Made by a program: the position numbers and the translations under genes. A DNA stretch of 64,000 nt, taken from contig OX328102.1 of NCBI GenBank assembly GCA_946811185.2, forward strand, positions 46,043,619 through 46,107,618, read 5' to 3'. The stretch's first letter is position 1, and every line of letters begins with the position of its first letter. Under the pieces are notes generated by a model, which saw only the letters and a list, made by a program, of their open reading frames with translations, did no database searches and was not told the DNA's origin. Below are positions 43,611-55,180 of the stretch, one piece after another. Origin of the DNA: Hippopus hippopus (lineage: Eukaryota > Mollusca > Bivalvia > Cardiida > Cardiidae).

Positions 43611-44591
43611 AAAATATTGTGGATAAAGGACCAATTGATAGTTACCAGCTCTTTCTGTGTTTTTACAATGAATCTGAAGTCGTCTATACTGCAATTTGAC
43701 CGGAATGTCAGTATTAACCGCTCAGTCCCTAGTAGACGGTAGACCAATTTGAGACTTACCCAAATTGAAACAATTTGCGTAAGACAAACAAGAACTGAAC
43801 AAATTACAATTCAGAATTTAAGACTTTCACAGAGAAGCTCTATATGGAACATACAATAGCTATACATGTATGATAAATGTTTGCATTGAATGGATCATGT
43901 GGACAAGGTAAACAGCAAAAAAGTATTTCACACAGGTAGATCCCCTCTCCCTCTCTCTGATGTTCATGTATTTCTGTATGGTAAGAAAAACAACTAAAAT
44001 AATTTTCAAAATAATTTTGAGAATTAACTCTTAATAATCTCGGAACATATTCTTTTATCAAATTTCATGCTGGTTAACAGCATTTCAAAATATTCTTATT
44101 CTCATGAAAATCGTGATTTATTGTGTAACCCTTCACCCACGAGAGAATAAACTTGTACCCGTCAATGTTTACAGAATTCTTTACAAGGTACAAATATCAA
44201 CAAGGACCCATCAACAAATAGAACTAACATCTCGCGATTATCAATCGTAAAAGTCAAGAAAAGGGTTATTTAACATGAAACTAAAGTATCGGGGAAATGT
44301 CTTCAAAAGTGTCGGGGAACTGTCTTGTCGTGGAACTGTCTTGAAACCGTATTTTTTTGTTCTTGTTTAATTCCGCCCGTTAATCTACTGAAAATGCTTC
44401 ACGTTAAACAAAGTTTATGCCATACACTTAATTTTATCATGTATAGAATAATATTTCTGTAAGCGATGTTCGCCCCGTAATAGACGTATTTCAATAGCGC
44501 GCGATCCTCAACACGTTGAAAAGTCTGGCACAACATCGTCATTTTCGTCATCAGTGGGCGAAAAGTTACTTTTATCCTCATCATCAGAAAC

Positions 44592-44702
44592 TTAATAAGT
44601 TTCTTTAAAAATTGGCTCGTACATGTACGGCCTTACCGGCCCAGAATCGTCTATTTCTTCGTCTTCAATATCGCTCAGTTCACTATCGTAAACAAAGTCC
44701 AT
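44592..44702 (-). pseudogene. Acidic PYMYEP peptide, possible P2X7-like transposon gene start
   Basis: From ATG 44702 the frame encodes a very acidic stretch (SELSDIEDEEIDDSG) followed by RPYMYEP and stops after 36 residues. Invertebrate P2X7-like zinc-binding proteins often start with an acidic region and a PY-x-EP motif; the later cysteine motif is not visible here. It lies just inside the right end of the Kolobok-like element and is probably its second gene, truncated. Confidence 0.4.
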
Positions 44703-44917
44703 ATTGAAACAAGCTCTCCTATGACGTCACAAATCAAGGGACGCAACAATAAGTAAGGGAGATAACGATGTAATAAAAATTAATAAGCAGAAATATGAAT
44801 TGAAAAAAAGTACTTTTACTAATTTTTTTTTGCTAATTACAACATTACCAGGTTACCATTTGATAAGTGTAGATTTGAAAATTAACCATATCTGAAACTT
44901 GTTGATTTGCCCTTTAA

Positions 44918-46700
44918 ACAAAGGAATTGCTGAATCAACAAAATTAGTCTTATGAAAGTTAAGTAAATTTTCAAGTCTCAGAATGCATGTTAAACTTCAC
45001 AAAATTCTTGTACATTAATAAAGTTTTCAATCTTAGTTCTAACATTCAGATTTCATATTTACAAACGTTTGCATTCTGATTTATCAGCCAAAACGAGTTA
45101 AGCAATTTTTCGATAATTTTGTCCCATGGTATTTTGTGTCTTAGATTTTACTTCAGACATTATTATTTCAATCAGCTAAAATCCTAGCGTGAATTTTTAA
45201 TATTTTTGTTAAAAAATACCAGCTGCTTTAGGTTTGGCGTTTCCTTGAAAACAAACACCGAAAAAGCCTTGTGACTTACATGTATGTTACATACACCCCT
45301 TACATTTACCAAGCGTGAATTGGGCGAAGAAATTGAACAGGACAGATAATTTGGCTGTATTTTTAGTTTAGCTAAACATCGAACCATATGAAAATAACGT
45401 AATGACATGGCATAGAAAAAAAACATCCATGATTTATTTTCATTAGAAAACTTGATTACTAAAATAAACTCTTATTTTTTTACTTAACTTTTGTTGTGGT
45501 GTTTTGCAACTATTATAAAAATAGTTCAGTCACGGTTGAACCAACACGACGGTGATAAAAACAAAGACAAGTATGTTATTTACAAATGGATTGTTGTTTT
45601 TTAAGCAAGAACCTTCTATATATACCAAAACGGATAGAAATAATTCCCCTGTGTTATGTAACGTAATTCACCAACTTTCCCAATTCTTAAAGAACGGTTA
45701 AGTAGGTTCAAAATATTATGCTTAATATAACAAAAACTTGCTTCTGAATGACTAATACAACAAGCAGACCCGCTTACAAAAATGAATTTGAACACGGAAA
45801 CATCCACCACGGTAGTTGCTTTAATCAAAAACGTCGTTTATAGCAATGCTTGCGAAACTCTGAAACCAAAATACGGAGAAACTGGAATTACTTTCGAGAT
45901 AACATGGAGAAGAAATAAATAACAGTTACTAACTTTTTTTTAACAGTTATTACTCAACACAATTAACCTGTCGATCATTAATATTCCTTTTGATCCTCAT
46001 TATGATTATTCAAACTTTCTCAATGTATGGTTTCAAATGAAAATTTACAAAAAAAAAAAAAACCCTTTCCAACAGTACAGATAAATGGGTACTCTTGTAA
46101 GGCGACAGGCTCTCGATTAAGGAGTCATACGGTCAAACCTGGCGTGGGTTATGATTTTATTATCATTCTTTTTAAATATCTTTTAGTATCACTCAACAAA
46201 ATTGACCGTCAGACTTTCGTCAATACTAGGTGACTTTCGCGGGGTTATTTGTTTTTAAGGCAACCCATTATGAAATTATGCGATAAAAAATTGAGTTGTA
46301 CCCCTTAATTCACCAAGTATTGACGAATGTAAATGAATGGCAGGTCAGTTTTTTTTAATAATACTAAACTTTCTTTGTTTTGTAAGCGTTGCTTAAATGC
46401 CTACCAATGATAACCGATAAACAAATATAGTTAGAATTCACATAGATAATTCACAAACTTTTGTAATTATTACTAAATGTGAAAAAAAATTCACAATTTT
46501 GGTTTTCTTTCACATAGTTTGGTATTTACTAATTGTTACAAATGGCTTTCCTTGGTGAAAAAACACAAATTAGTGTACACATCAAGTCCAAATTATAAAA
46601 GTTTCAATCGAACTTCGTCAAATTTAAAAAAAATAAAAACAAATAAAATGTGATTATCCTTTTTCGTTCTCTTATTTTATGCTTCTACGGTCCATTGGCT
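44918..46700. other. AT-rich region, no confident gene
   Basis: Only short frames are visible. One copy of the 14-mer GTAACGTAATTCAC lies at 45658-45671. Poly-A and poly-T tracts are common. Confidence 0.4.
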
Positions 46701-47454
46701 TATAATACTGCTTCACCCGTTTTGATTGGTTTTGCAAGTAATCTCTGGCCTTTTCTTTCTCTGTAGGCCTTTTGTATCTCCCCACGTGCTTTGTCCAATC
46801 GCCAAAAAAGAAATGAACATGCTGTGAATTACGTTACCATTGTGTGAATTACGTTACAACTTCAAGCAACACTTGTAGCACACAAAGCATCTACAAGAAC
46901 TATGCAATCGTGTCAGGCAATTCAACATGACATTCTTACATCGATTGAAATGATAAACCAGTGGATTACAATATCTTCGCGTACAATATGGCTTTCAGAT
47001 AAGCAACACTGGCCGTCCTCAAAGTTCTGATGATATTCTTGAAGAAATACAACGCGTTACCACATCAGAAGTTGTTTAATTACAGCACCGTGAAGAGTGT
47101 TTGGAGTTGCGGTAGAAATGTTCCCTATCAATTCGCCCTTTTCCTGTACAGCTTGAAAAAACTGTAAAAAACAGTAACGTAATTCACGGTAACGTAATTC
47201 ACATTTTTTTACATTTGCTGAACTGAGAATGTTCAGTTATGCAGTGGGGTAGTAACGTAATTCACATTGTCTGCTAAAAATTGTGAATGTTTGTTTAAGA
47301 CCAACCTTACTGTGTTTTTATAATTTTCTTTTAACGGAAACTTACCATATTCCATTTGAGCATATCTTAAGCAATATTTACAATTATTTTATGGTTTAAT
47401 TTGAAACCATATCGAGTCATACGATACAAATACAAGGTCGGTAACGTAATTCAC
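45658..47454. repeat. Seven exact copies of GTAACGTAATTCAC
   Basis: Exact copies lie at 45658, 47174, 47189, 47252 and 47441 (this orientation) and 46824 and 46844 (reverse). The motif has a loose dyad (GTRA-N6-TYAC). Pairs at 46824/46844 and 47174/47189 are 20 and 15 bp apart. The four copies at 47174-47454 all fall in one minus-strand frame as VNYVT. Confidence 0.85.
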
Positions 47455-47760
47455 TTCAAACTGTGGGACACACCTTTCCATCCAAATTTTTTTCTGGCAT
47501 AACTCCTCCATTGAATTTGGCTTAGAAATCAAAGTTTGAAGCCAACTGAATATTTTGAAAGTCATGCAGAATTCCTTAGGTTGATAAAGATCTAGTAACG
47601 CAGGCATAAGAGACATAAACCATTGCACGAGACAAGCTTTTTTGGCTATTTTAGGGACTTTGAAAGCGAAATTTTCAATAGATGAATCAACATACATCCA
47701 TGAGTTTTGTTTCCTAATTAGATCCGATCGAGAACAACTGAAAAATACCAATAACCACAA
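47110..47760 (-). pseudogene. Unknown protein with recurrent VNYVT motif
   Basis: Family not recognised. The first 123 codons (47760-47389) end QFEVNYVTDLVFVSYD and a TAA at 47389-47391. The same frame then stays open for about 50 more codons of normal composition, including a CKYCLRYAQMEYGKFP segment and another NVNYVTT, before TGA near 47233. After two more stops it reads a double VNYVT at 47202-47174. Four motif copies in one frame suggest a protein repeat rather than chance, with decay by single nonsense changes. No signal peptide or known domain is seen. Confidence 0.4.
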
Positions 47761-49735
47761 ACACGAAAGCCTCCTTCAAGTTTTAGGGTCGTGTGACATG
47801 TTTTTTGCCTAATTGCTTCGTTTTGGCTGTTATATCTACTTGTCTTGATTTAGTATTTACAGTTTAAATAGAATAAAAAAAGAAAACAAAAATACAGAAA
47901 TAATGCCAATGTGTACCAGTTGAACTTTCAGAATGGAGTCTTCGAATCTTAAACCATGCTACCGACATATTTCCCAACTTAATCATACCAAGTGGGGTTC
48001 GTGTGGACCAGTCATAAACTTGTATCATTCTCGATTTCTTGTGTACTAATTTCAGAATATTATTTGTGTAGGTTCAGTAACTGAAAATCAACTACTCCTG
48101 GTATTATTTATTAACCTTTTTTCTCACTGGAAGTAAGATATAGATTGTGACTATGAGGTGAGTATAACATGCATGATACATAGAGTAATAGTGATATTGC
48201 CTGGGGTCCGCATGGACCCAAACATATTTTGGGTTCTATATTCCACTCACTCTGAAGCCACAAAAGTTTCTATGTAAATTCAGGCTAAGAATAGGTTTAG
48301 TAACAAACTCCTAAAATGACAGTTCCCTGCAGCTTCAACTTTTTATCATAGACAAACGGAGAACCATGTGTGGTCCATACAGACCCTACATGGTATGATG
48401 AAGGTTAAAAATACTGGCTTTTATACTGTTGTTCCTGCATAATGCTATGCAAGAATTCCAGGCTCAAAACTTTTGGGAAAAAAAGCAGGCACTCATCGGG
48501 AAAGCAAAATGTAAACAAATGTTATTTCTACAATCATCCTCATACTAGAATGGGAAGTTACCAAGAAACATTGCATACAGCAATCAAAATGATTAATGAA
48601 CAGGACCTATGGGTTACAATTTCAATTAAAAAAGTTTTCTTGCTAAAAGATGACAAATACACAATCAATGAAAGACGCAATACTTACGAAAGATTTCGAA
48701 TGATAGTTGAACTGCACTGGCACGAGACTGCATCTGAACAACACAATCCTAACATGTCTGCAAGAGCAACAAGCAATATGGCCAGTATAATCAGTCCACG
48801 TTTGTCGTAAAACATAATGCCAATTTCAAATGATAATAACCGCAATCATGACAATCGTTCAGATCCCAAATAAACATCAAGTGAATTAACCCGCTGAAAA
48901 GAATTTGCGGCGAAATGAGTGAAAATTCCTATGATGCAGATTGAAGCAAATATCCTCATCAAGAGAATTATTTGGAGAAAACTAAGATTAGCGAGCTTCA
49001 TCGCATTTATGTATATGCTTGCATGCAATATTCACTACGTAGGCTGCATATGTAAGTGCTTATGCTAGTTTTATCACCATAACATCAACAGACAAGAGAT
49101 ATGTCTTACATACAGACGAATCAGGTGCCTTAAACAGTAGCTGAATTCTTTTTAGTTCAATATTTAGTCTATTGCATTTGCATCACAGACAAAAAAGTCG
49201 CAGATGACATAATTAACAGGAAAACAGGGATCGTATATACAGATATACGTACATATACAATCCCTGATAAAAACAAGATGGAAACTTGTAAATAGTCAGT
49301 TGGGTCATTTTTGAAGAATCCAAAATTCCTCCATTCTAAGCTGTAAGCTGATAATGACGTAATGACACACACATTTATGTGGCATAATATTAAACCCCCC
49401 TCTTAAGTTGGCCAAACTCCTGTTGCCAACGACAACATCAACAACAACAACAAAAAAAAAAAAAAAACATGATATCCGCTCTAAAACAAATTACTTAATT
49501 CACTTTAATACTAGTGACATTGCCTAAGGTTTAAAACATTTCATGACTAAAATTATTGTTCACAGTTCACATTGCATTAGAAATTGTCACACATTAGTAG
49601 GAATAATGAATCTATAAATTAGTTTACTTCGATAAAACACTAAATTGATGCACAATTAAATAAGTCCTAATTTTATGTATCTGTAAAGACTGTCTTAGTC
49701 TTCTGTTGTACCATACCCTTCCTCCCGCCAAATGG
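47761..49735. other. Sparse region with one unassigned 122-codon frame
   Basis: An open frame at 48442-48810 (plus) has a plausible basic and helical composition (KMINEQDLWVTISIKK) but no recognised domain. GGGTCCGCATGGACCC near 48205 is a short palindrome. Poly-A lies at 49451-49468. Nothing else can be supported. Confidence 0.35.
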
Positions 49736-50042
49736 GGTCCTACGTGGCTCAGTGATAAAGTGACTTGTGACTTGGAGGCCCCAGGTTGGAGCCGCACTGG
49801 ATCCACTGGGTTTTTCGTGGGAGTGTCCTTGGGCAAGACACTTCAGAGCCCTAGCCTAGTACTGGCAAAACACAGGAAATACATGAATATGTGAGCTGTC
49901 GTCGTGATATGACTGAATGTTGAAAGCGGCGTAAAACACCATTTAATCAATCAACCTACCCCAAAAAATATGTGAGCTGTTGTCGTGATATGACTGAATG
50001 TTGAAAGCGGGGTAAAACACCATTCAATCAATCAACCTACCC
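49736..50042 (+). mobile_element. tRNA-derived SINE with duplicated tail
   Basis: The head has an RNA polymerase III A box (TGGCTCAGTGA, 49745-49755) and a B-box-like GGTTGGAGCCG (49784-49794). The body contains TCCTTGGGCAAGACACTTCA. The tail GTCGTGATATGACTGAATG-TTGAAAGCGGCGTAAAACACC, a form common in bivalve SINEs, is present twice in tandem (49890-49961 and 49969-50042). Confidence 0.8.
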
Positions 50043-53000
50043 AAAAAATACTCGTCACAGTGGAAAAAGCAAAATGTTGGCTCATTGCTGTCCTCATAGT
50101 GAGCAACTTACTCGCACAGAACTGTCCCTGGATAGTTATGTGCAGACCTGCCATATAGACAGGCAAACCAGTTTCCATAGAAGTGCTGGAGTGTAATATA
50201 CGAAATACCATGTACAATGCTTTATTTTACTTCCGGTTGATCTGACTTACAGTACTAGCTAAGTAGAGTTTTTGTCGTCTGTAATTTTTTTCTTGAAGAT
50301 GTCCAACCTCTGACTTCTCTGCGTCAACTATCTGGTTGATTATAATCATCATTTTGGTAGGTAGATCTTGATCAGGATCTTTTTTCTGTTGCCGGGTGGA
50401 CTTGCAAATCAGCTTTTCTTTACCTGCTCGCACTTTCTTCTTCCCCAGGTAAAAGCTTGTCCAACAAGTCTTCCTGATCTGTTCCTTCCCTATTTCCTGT
50501 TAACTCTACCTCTGAAGTTCTTCCCTTTGCCTGGCTGTCTCCTTCTGCTCTGGATTGATCTCCGGTTCAGGTTGCACATTACAGTTCTGTTCATTCTAAA
50601 AGCAAGTCACTTAACACCTCTGGCAGGACCAACTTATGGGCCCAGTCAAAACCGGTCTTGTCACTTGCTTTAGGTAGTTAGTGGTAAAGGTCCCAAATTC
50701 TTTTGTAGCAGATAAACCAGGATGTCTGCAAATGCTTGACAGCTGAGTTGTTGGTATCTTTGCTAGAATGTACCAGGGAGTACTTCCGACTGAGGGCGTT
50801 GTTTAGGCATTATAAGTTGCCCATTTGCAGGTTCTTTTACTTCTTCTTCGCCAACAACTGTAGCTGAGCATGGAGTAACTTCACTTAATGCTGGATGGCT
50901 GAGAGTTATTCCTGTACTGCTTCCTACAAGGCTGTCCTCACCTGCACGATAATCACATAGGCCTCCGCTACAATCTGAGACAGGCAGTCTGGTCCTGACC
51001 CTGGCCGCACCTGTCTTTTCTTGATTGCTGACTTCCAGTCATTTAAGAACTCCTCTTTATCATATGCTAGGTAGTCGCTCGGTCCAATGGTGTGTCTGTT
51101 GCAATTTGCTCTCAGACATGTAGTGTCAAATGGGTCTATTCCCGCCTGCTAGGCCAACACTTGATGCTTCCTCTAATGTCCAAGATGATGAACTTAATCT
51201 TTGGTCTGGTGCAACGAAACTGGCACAGTGAACAGTGGAATGGTATCTAATCACGATGTGGATGATCTTTCATGACACGGGCTTCCATCCTGCACTTTAT
51301 ATCCACATACTCTCTCTGGTTTCTATACAGACACCGCAAGCAGAGGTATGCTCTCCCCTTCTTCTTCGAAGCCTTCTCCAACTCCTTGTCTCCCTGAAGT
51401 GTAGTAGTGGTGTTATCTTCCATAATCCTGCAAAAAAGATAAATAAGCCGGCATAAGTAACCATCTCTGGTTGGTGCAAAAGCCACTGCCAGTCGAGGGC
51501 TGGGACTGCAAAGGACCAGATAATGTCTGCTAACACTCAATTTATAGGGTTGCTTAATCCTTGAACTTAACGAACAAATTTTATGAATTCTACTACGGTA
51601 CATTTAGTACAGTTATCTGTATTTCTTTCCATGTTGAATTTTGATGCTGGCGGGTTGTTTGCATGGCTGTATATAGAAAAGAAAAAAAAAATGACTTTCT
51701 TAATCAGGGATGATCTCCCAAAACGTTTATCATTCCAAGGGACTTGACATGCTACCATTGACACATTTGAAATCTCCCTGTTTCTTTTGAATAGGAATGA
51801 AATGTTAAAAGAATTTTAAAATGACATCAATCATATTGACAGGATTATATACCGGAAATAATAGATTAATTAAAAGTAGTAAGTTTGAGGCAAGTACGTT
51901 CTTTTGTCAACAAAATGTTTTAGATATAATCTTGAATAGGTTTCTTTTGTAAAGGAATGGAATGTTAATAGAATTCTAAAATGTCATCAATCATGTTGCA
52001 AATAAGTTTTTTTGGGATTGAAAGTGTTTAACATAATACAGGCATATTTTGATAGCATTGTGGCAACAAGAGAAAGGTTATTTTATCCTGTTTTTAACCA
52101 GAATGCTCTGTAAATGATTGCCTTGGAATTATTAAAGACAAAGCGAGGAATGCCGTTACAGGTTGCGACTTGTAATCGTTTTGGATGCTGGTTGGTCAAT
52201 ATTTTGAGTGTAGGATTATGAGCTTAGCTTTAACAAATACCATTGAATGATCGTCAGTAGCGAGTATGACACAAAGCAAGTGGCCACGTCAAGTTGTCAG
52301 ATGGAAGAGTTTAGTGTCGTGAGCTCGAGTGAGTTCTTATTTTGACCATCATTTTTCTCTCGAGGTGAAGCGAGGCAACTCATCGACATAATTACGTGCT
52401 TCTTCGGAGCAGGAGTAAATTTATTAAAGTCTCAGTAGCGTCCAACTGAATAAACAACCTGTTTGTAAAATAAAAGTAAATTTCATTTTTACCATGTAAA
52501 AATATGGCGATTATTATGACTTTTACGAAAGGTAAAGGTGCAGTTCGCAAAAGTTCCAGTCAGTGGCAGAAAAAAGAATTTTGAAACTAGAACAGATCCT
52601 ACCATGCCGCATTATCTGTTTGTTTACATCGATGATCGCCGACGATTAGCCGACTTTTCGTCGTAAATGTCCGCAGTGACGTGTTAGTGACGTAAACACC
52701 ACGTGATCATTCAAAGCGTCGAAACAAACCGTTCATTCACTTGATCGTTTTGTCCCCATTCTAGGTTTGAAAAACGAAGTTTATCGACGTCGTAAACAGA
52801 AACAACGACACAGGCTGATCATCGCTTATTCATTTATCATCAATACAGGAAGAGTTTACTACATCTAAATAAGAAAACAGGTTCAGAATAAGTAATTTTA
52901 CTCTCCGATGACATAATGTTGGAATTGTAAACAATAGTCCTGTCTACTACGTCATAGCACTAATGAGATGCAATGTTTTCACGTCACGTTCTCGAAGACC

Positions 53001-53532
53001 TAGGTCGAATATATACGAACGATAACGAAGGTTGTCTCGATCAATGGTGTCCGTGAAATCGACGGGCTTCTCCATGCATTTTCGCTCACGTATATTATGG
53101 CAACCAATGCAGTAACTGACACGTTCGATTTTTTTCCGATCTTATATATGTGTGTTGTGATGGGTTATCTAATATATTTTCGAGGTATAAACGGTGAAAA
53201 TCACCTACTTTTGGCTTTACAGGGGCTTTAAACTTCCACTCGATGTCTTTGATGCCATTTGTAACTTGCAAGTTAGTATTACGTTTATAAAACAGTCTAT
53301 AGAAAGCCGAGACGTTGACTGTCTATGGCGCATCATAGGAGCAAACACAAGTAATGAATGCCGAGTCTGATGAGTGAAACTGACATTAACGTTGACCTTG
53401 TATATAAATACTGGAAATGAAGCTATTGACCAAAAAAAACCAGACATGGCCATGTTGTTGGAATCGTATTTGGAATTTCTTTTGGTGCTAAAGAAATATT
53501 AAGGTGTCTGCCAGACATAGTGCACTGACTGT
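50043..53532. other. Mostly unassigned intergenic DNA
   Basis: Short frames on both strands show no domains apart from the exon at 51247-51432. CG-containing sequence at 52615-53110 is less AT-rich than the surroundings and could be an old promoter or element end. Confidence 0.3.
51247..51432 (-). CDS. Small exon with CxxC...H zinc-like motif, unknown
   Basis: A strong acceptor (TTTTTTGCAG) ends at 51433, 9 bp before an ATG at 51423. The 58-codon frame is acidic then basic (ELEKASKKKGR), followed by YLCLRCLYRNQREYVDIKC and a terminal H-P-H. The CLRC pair with later Cys/His could bind zinc. Downstream frames are broken. It may be the first coding exon of a decayed regulatory or transposon gene. 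Confidence 0.3.
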   Translation of the reverse strand, partial: CRIMEDNTTTTLQGDKELEKASKKKGRAYLCLRCLYRNQREYVDIKCRMEARVMKDHPHRD

Positions 53533-53754
53533 GTGAAGGATGTCAGTTGGTGTCTTTATCACAAACGACTCATTCCTGTGTTTCTGAGAAAGTGGAAGGA
53601 AGCTGCGACTCAAATTGGGTCTCCAGAGTATATTGCCATGTACGAATTAAAACTAAACTGTGCAGACTGGCAACAAACTATGATAAGACCAAGCTGGATA
53701 CATCGAATGATACAGCTGACCTGGCGGTTGAGGAGTTTAGATAAATGCTTTTGA
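53533..53754 (+). pseudogene. Fragment related to the cysteine-rich Polinton gene at 4408
   Basis: The 73-codon frame contains KLNCADWQQTM-RPSW, which resembles KYFCEDWRQTM-ESW at the end of the 4408-4842 protein, including spacing and the tryptophans. It lies next to the 3' end of the second Polinton-type polymerase, but on the opposite strand. The similarity is short, so the link is tentative. Confidence 0.35.
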
Positions 53755-55139
53755 ACACGGCAAAAGACTCTCGTACCTGAGACGGGGATTGCATCGTGAA
53801 CATGGACTTACAAAATGCCTTCCCACCTTTGGAGCTGAACTTGAATTTGTTGAGGCGATGAGTTGTTAGGGATCTCCGTTTTCTTGGTCTCAAACCTTTG
53901 GCCTTATTCAAGAGACTAGTAGCAGTTAGGCCAGTGCTGGAAGGTTTAACCACTTTAGTTTTACGCACGATGTAAGTTTGCTGCAGAGTCCAATCATCTC
54001 ATCTCCTTGGTACTCAAGTTTGAAGAGGCCTGGGGTACGTTTGTCGTACTTGGCTGCTTTGAACAACTGGTGCGAGGAAACCAGTGGAAAACTTCATCTG
54101 CCTCAATGTCCCCATCACTGGAAAACCGTTTCAATCCTCGTAGGTACTGTTCTTTCTTCTCAGATTTGATGATCTCGACAAGATTAGACTTGGAAATGGC
54201 CATAAACACGCTATTGGTATCCATCTGGCAGTATTCGAAATCAGACCTGTCTACATATTTGTACATAAAATTGTAGTAAAGTTCCAGAGTGCGCAGCTTG
54301 GCATACTGAAGGATGAAGTATCCCAGTGTGATGGGCAAGTCCAGTTTAATTTTGCTTTTGCCCATCTCTTCCTCGTAATATTGGTCTTCTTGGTCAAGGC
54401 ACTAGAGTTTCTGGAAGAGAGGGTCATTGACTATCAGACAGGTCTCGTTTATGCCTTAAACGTAATGAATATCCCTTTGTTTCATCTTGTCCATGATCAG
54501 GGAACCATATCCAGAATTGCCTATAACTTTCATAGTATCGGGAATGATGTTGGTGTCGGGGCATACGTCTCCATGTCGTCGAGCATCGCTGATCTCCTGT
54601 GCAAACTCCTGAAAACAACGGTGCTGTTGAAATTCCACCACCTGGCAAACTTTGAGTCACAATGAGGTCGTGATTGAGGTACCACTGCAGAAGGGGGGTT
54701 GCCAGCAAGATTTGTCGAGCTTTCATACCACCCACCAATAATCTTCTAGGCTTGTCAGAGAGTTGATGGGCCCAAATATGAGACTGCATGTGTTACCCGA
54801 TGGCATCGAAGGGTATTTCTGTGGTACAAAACAAAGGAGAGATTTCTTGAAAGTACTCGAAAAGTCTCATGCTGGGGTGTTGAAAATAAGAAGGTCACTG
54901 CTCCGGGACTTTTATGTCAACTTCAACCATAGCAAACAACGCTTCCGTATGTACCCCTTCCAGAATAGTGCTCTCCGTGATCTTTCCCTTGTGGTCTCGA
55001 AAGAATCCAGGATGCCTTGCGTCAATGAAGTTGTAGATGGCTGGTGTTTGGTAGTATTTTCGAAATTGACATTCCCACATTTCAATGACATGATGATTGC
55101 CCTTCAAAAAAGCCTACATAAATTATTATCTGTATTTTG

Positions 55140-55142
55140 ATG

Positions 55143-55173
<31 letters not shown>

Positions 55174-55180
55174 TTTTTTT
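55140..55180 (+). repeat. (TG)n followed by poly-T
   Basis: A simple repeat at the edge of the inserted segment; poly-T here could be the poly-A end of a retrocopy on the minus strand. Confidence 0.85.

Larger units (their letters stand above)
41204..44913. mobile_element. Kolobok-like transposon remnant, TTAA target duplication
   Basis: TTAA at 41200-41203 and 44914-44917 flank inverted ends AGGGCAAATC / GATTTGCCCT. Inside, a THAP-domain remnant lies near the left end and an acidic PYMYEP-containing frame near the right. Kolobok transposases carry THAP domains and use TTAA targets, which fits. Most of the interior (42-43.7 kb) is family A MITE sequence, so the transposase core is lost. Confidence 0.7.

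Noticed and set aside
48442..48810. 122-codon plus-strand frame as a gene
   Set aside because: No domain, start context or splice evidence; left as unassigned within the regional entry.
53994..54665. Plus-strand open frames over the second polymerase
   Set aside because: The minus strand carries clear polymerase motifs B and C here; the plus frames are antisense shadows.
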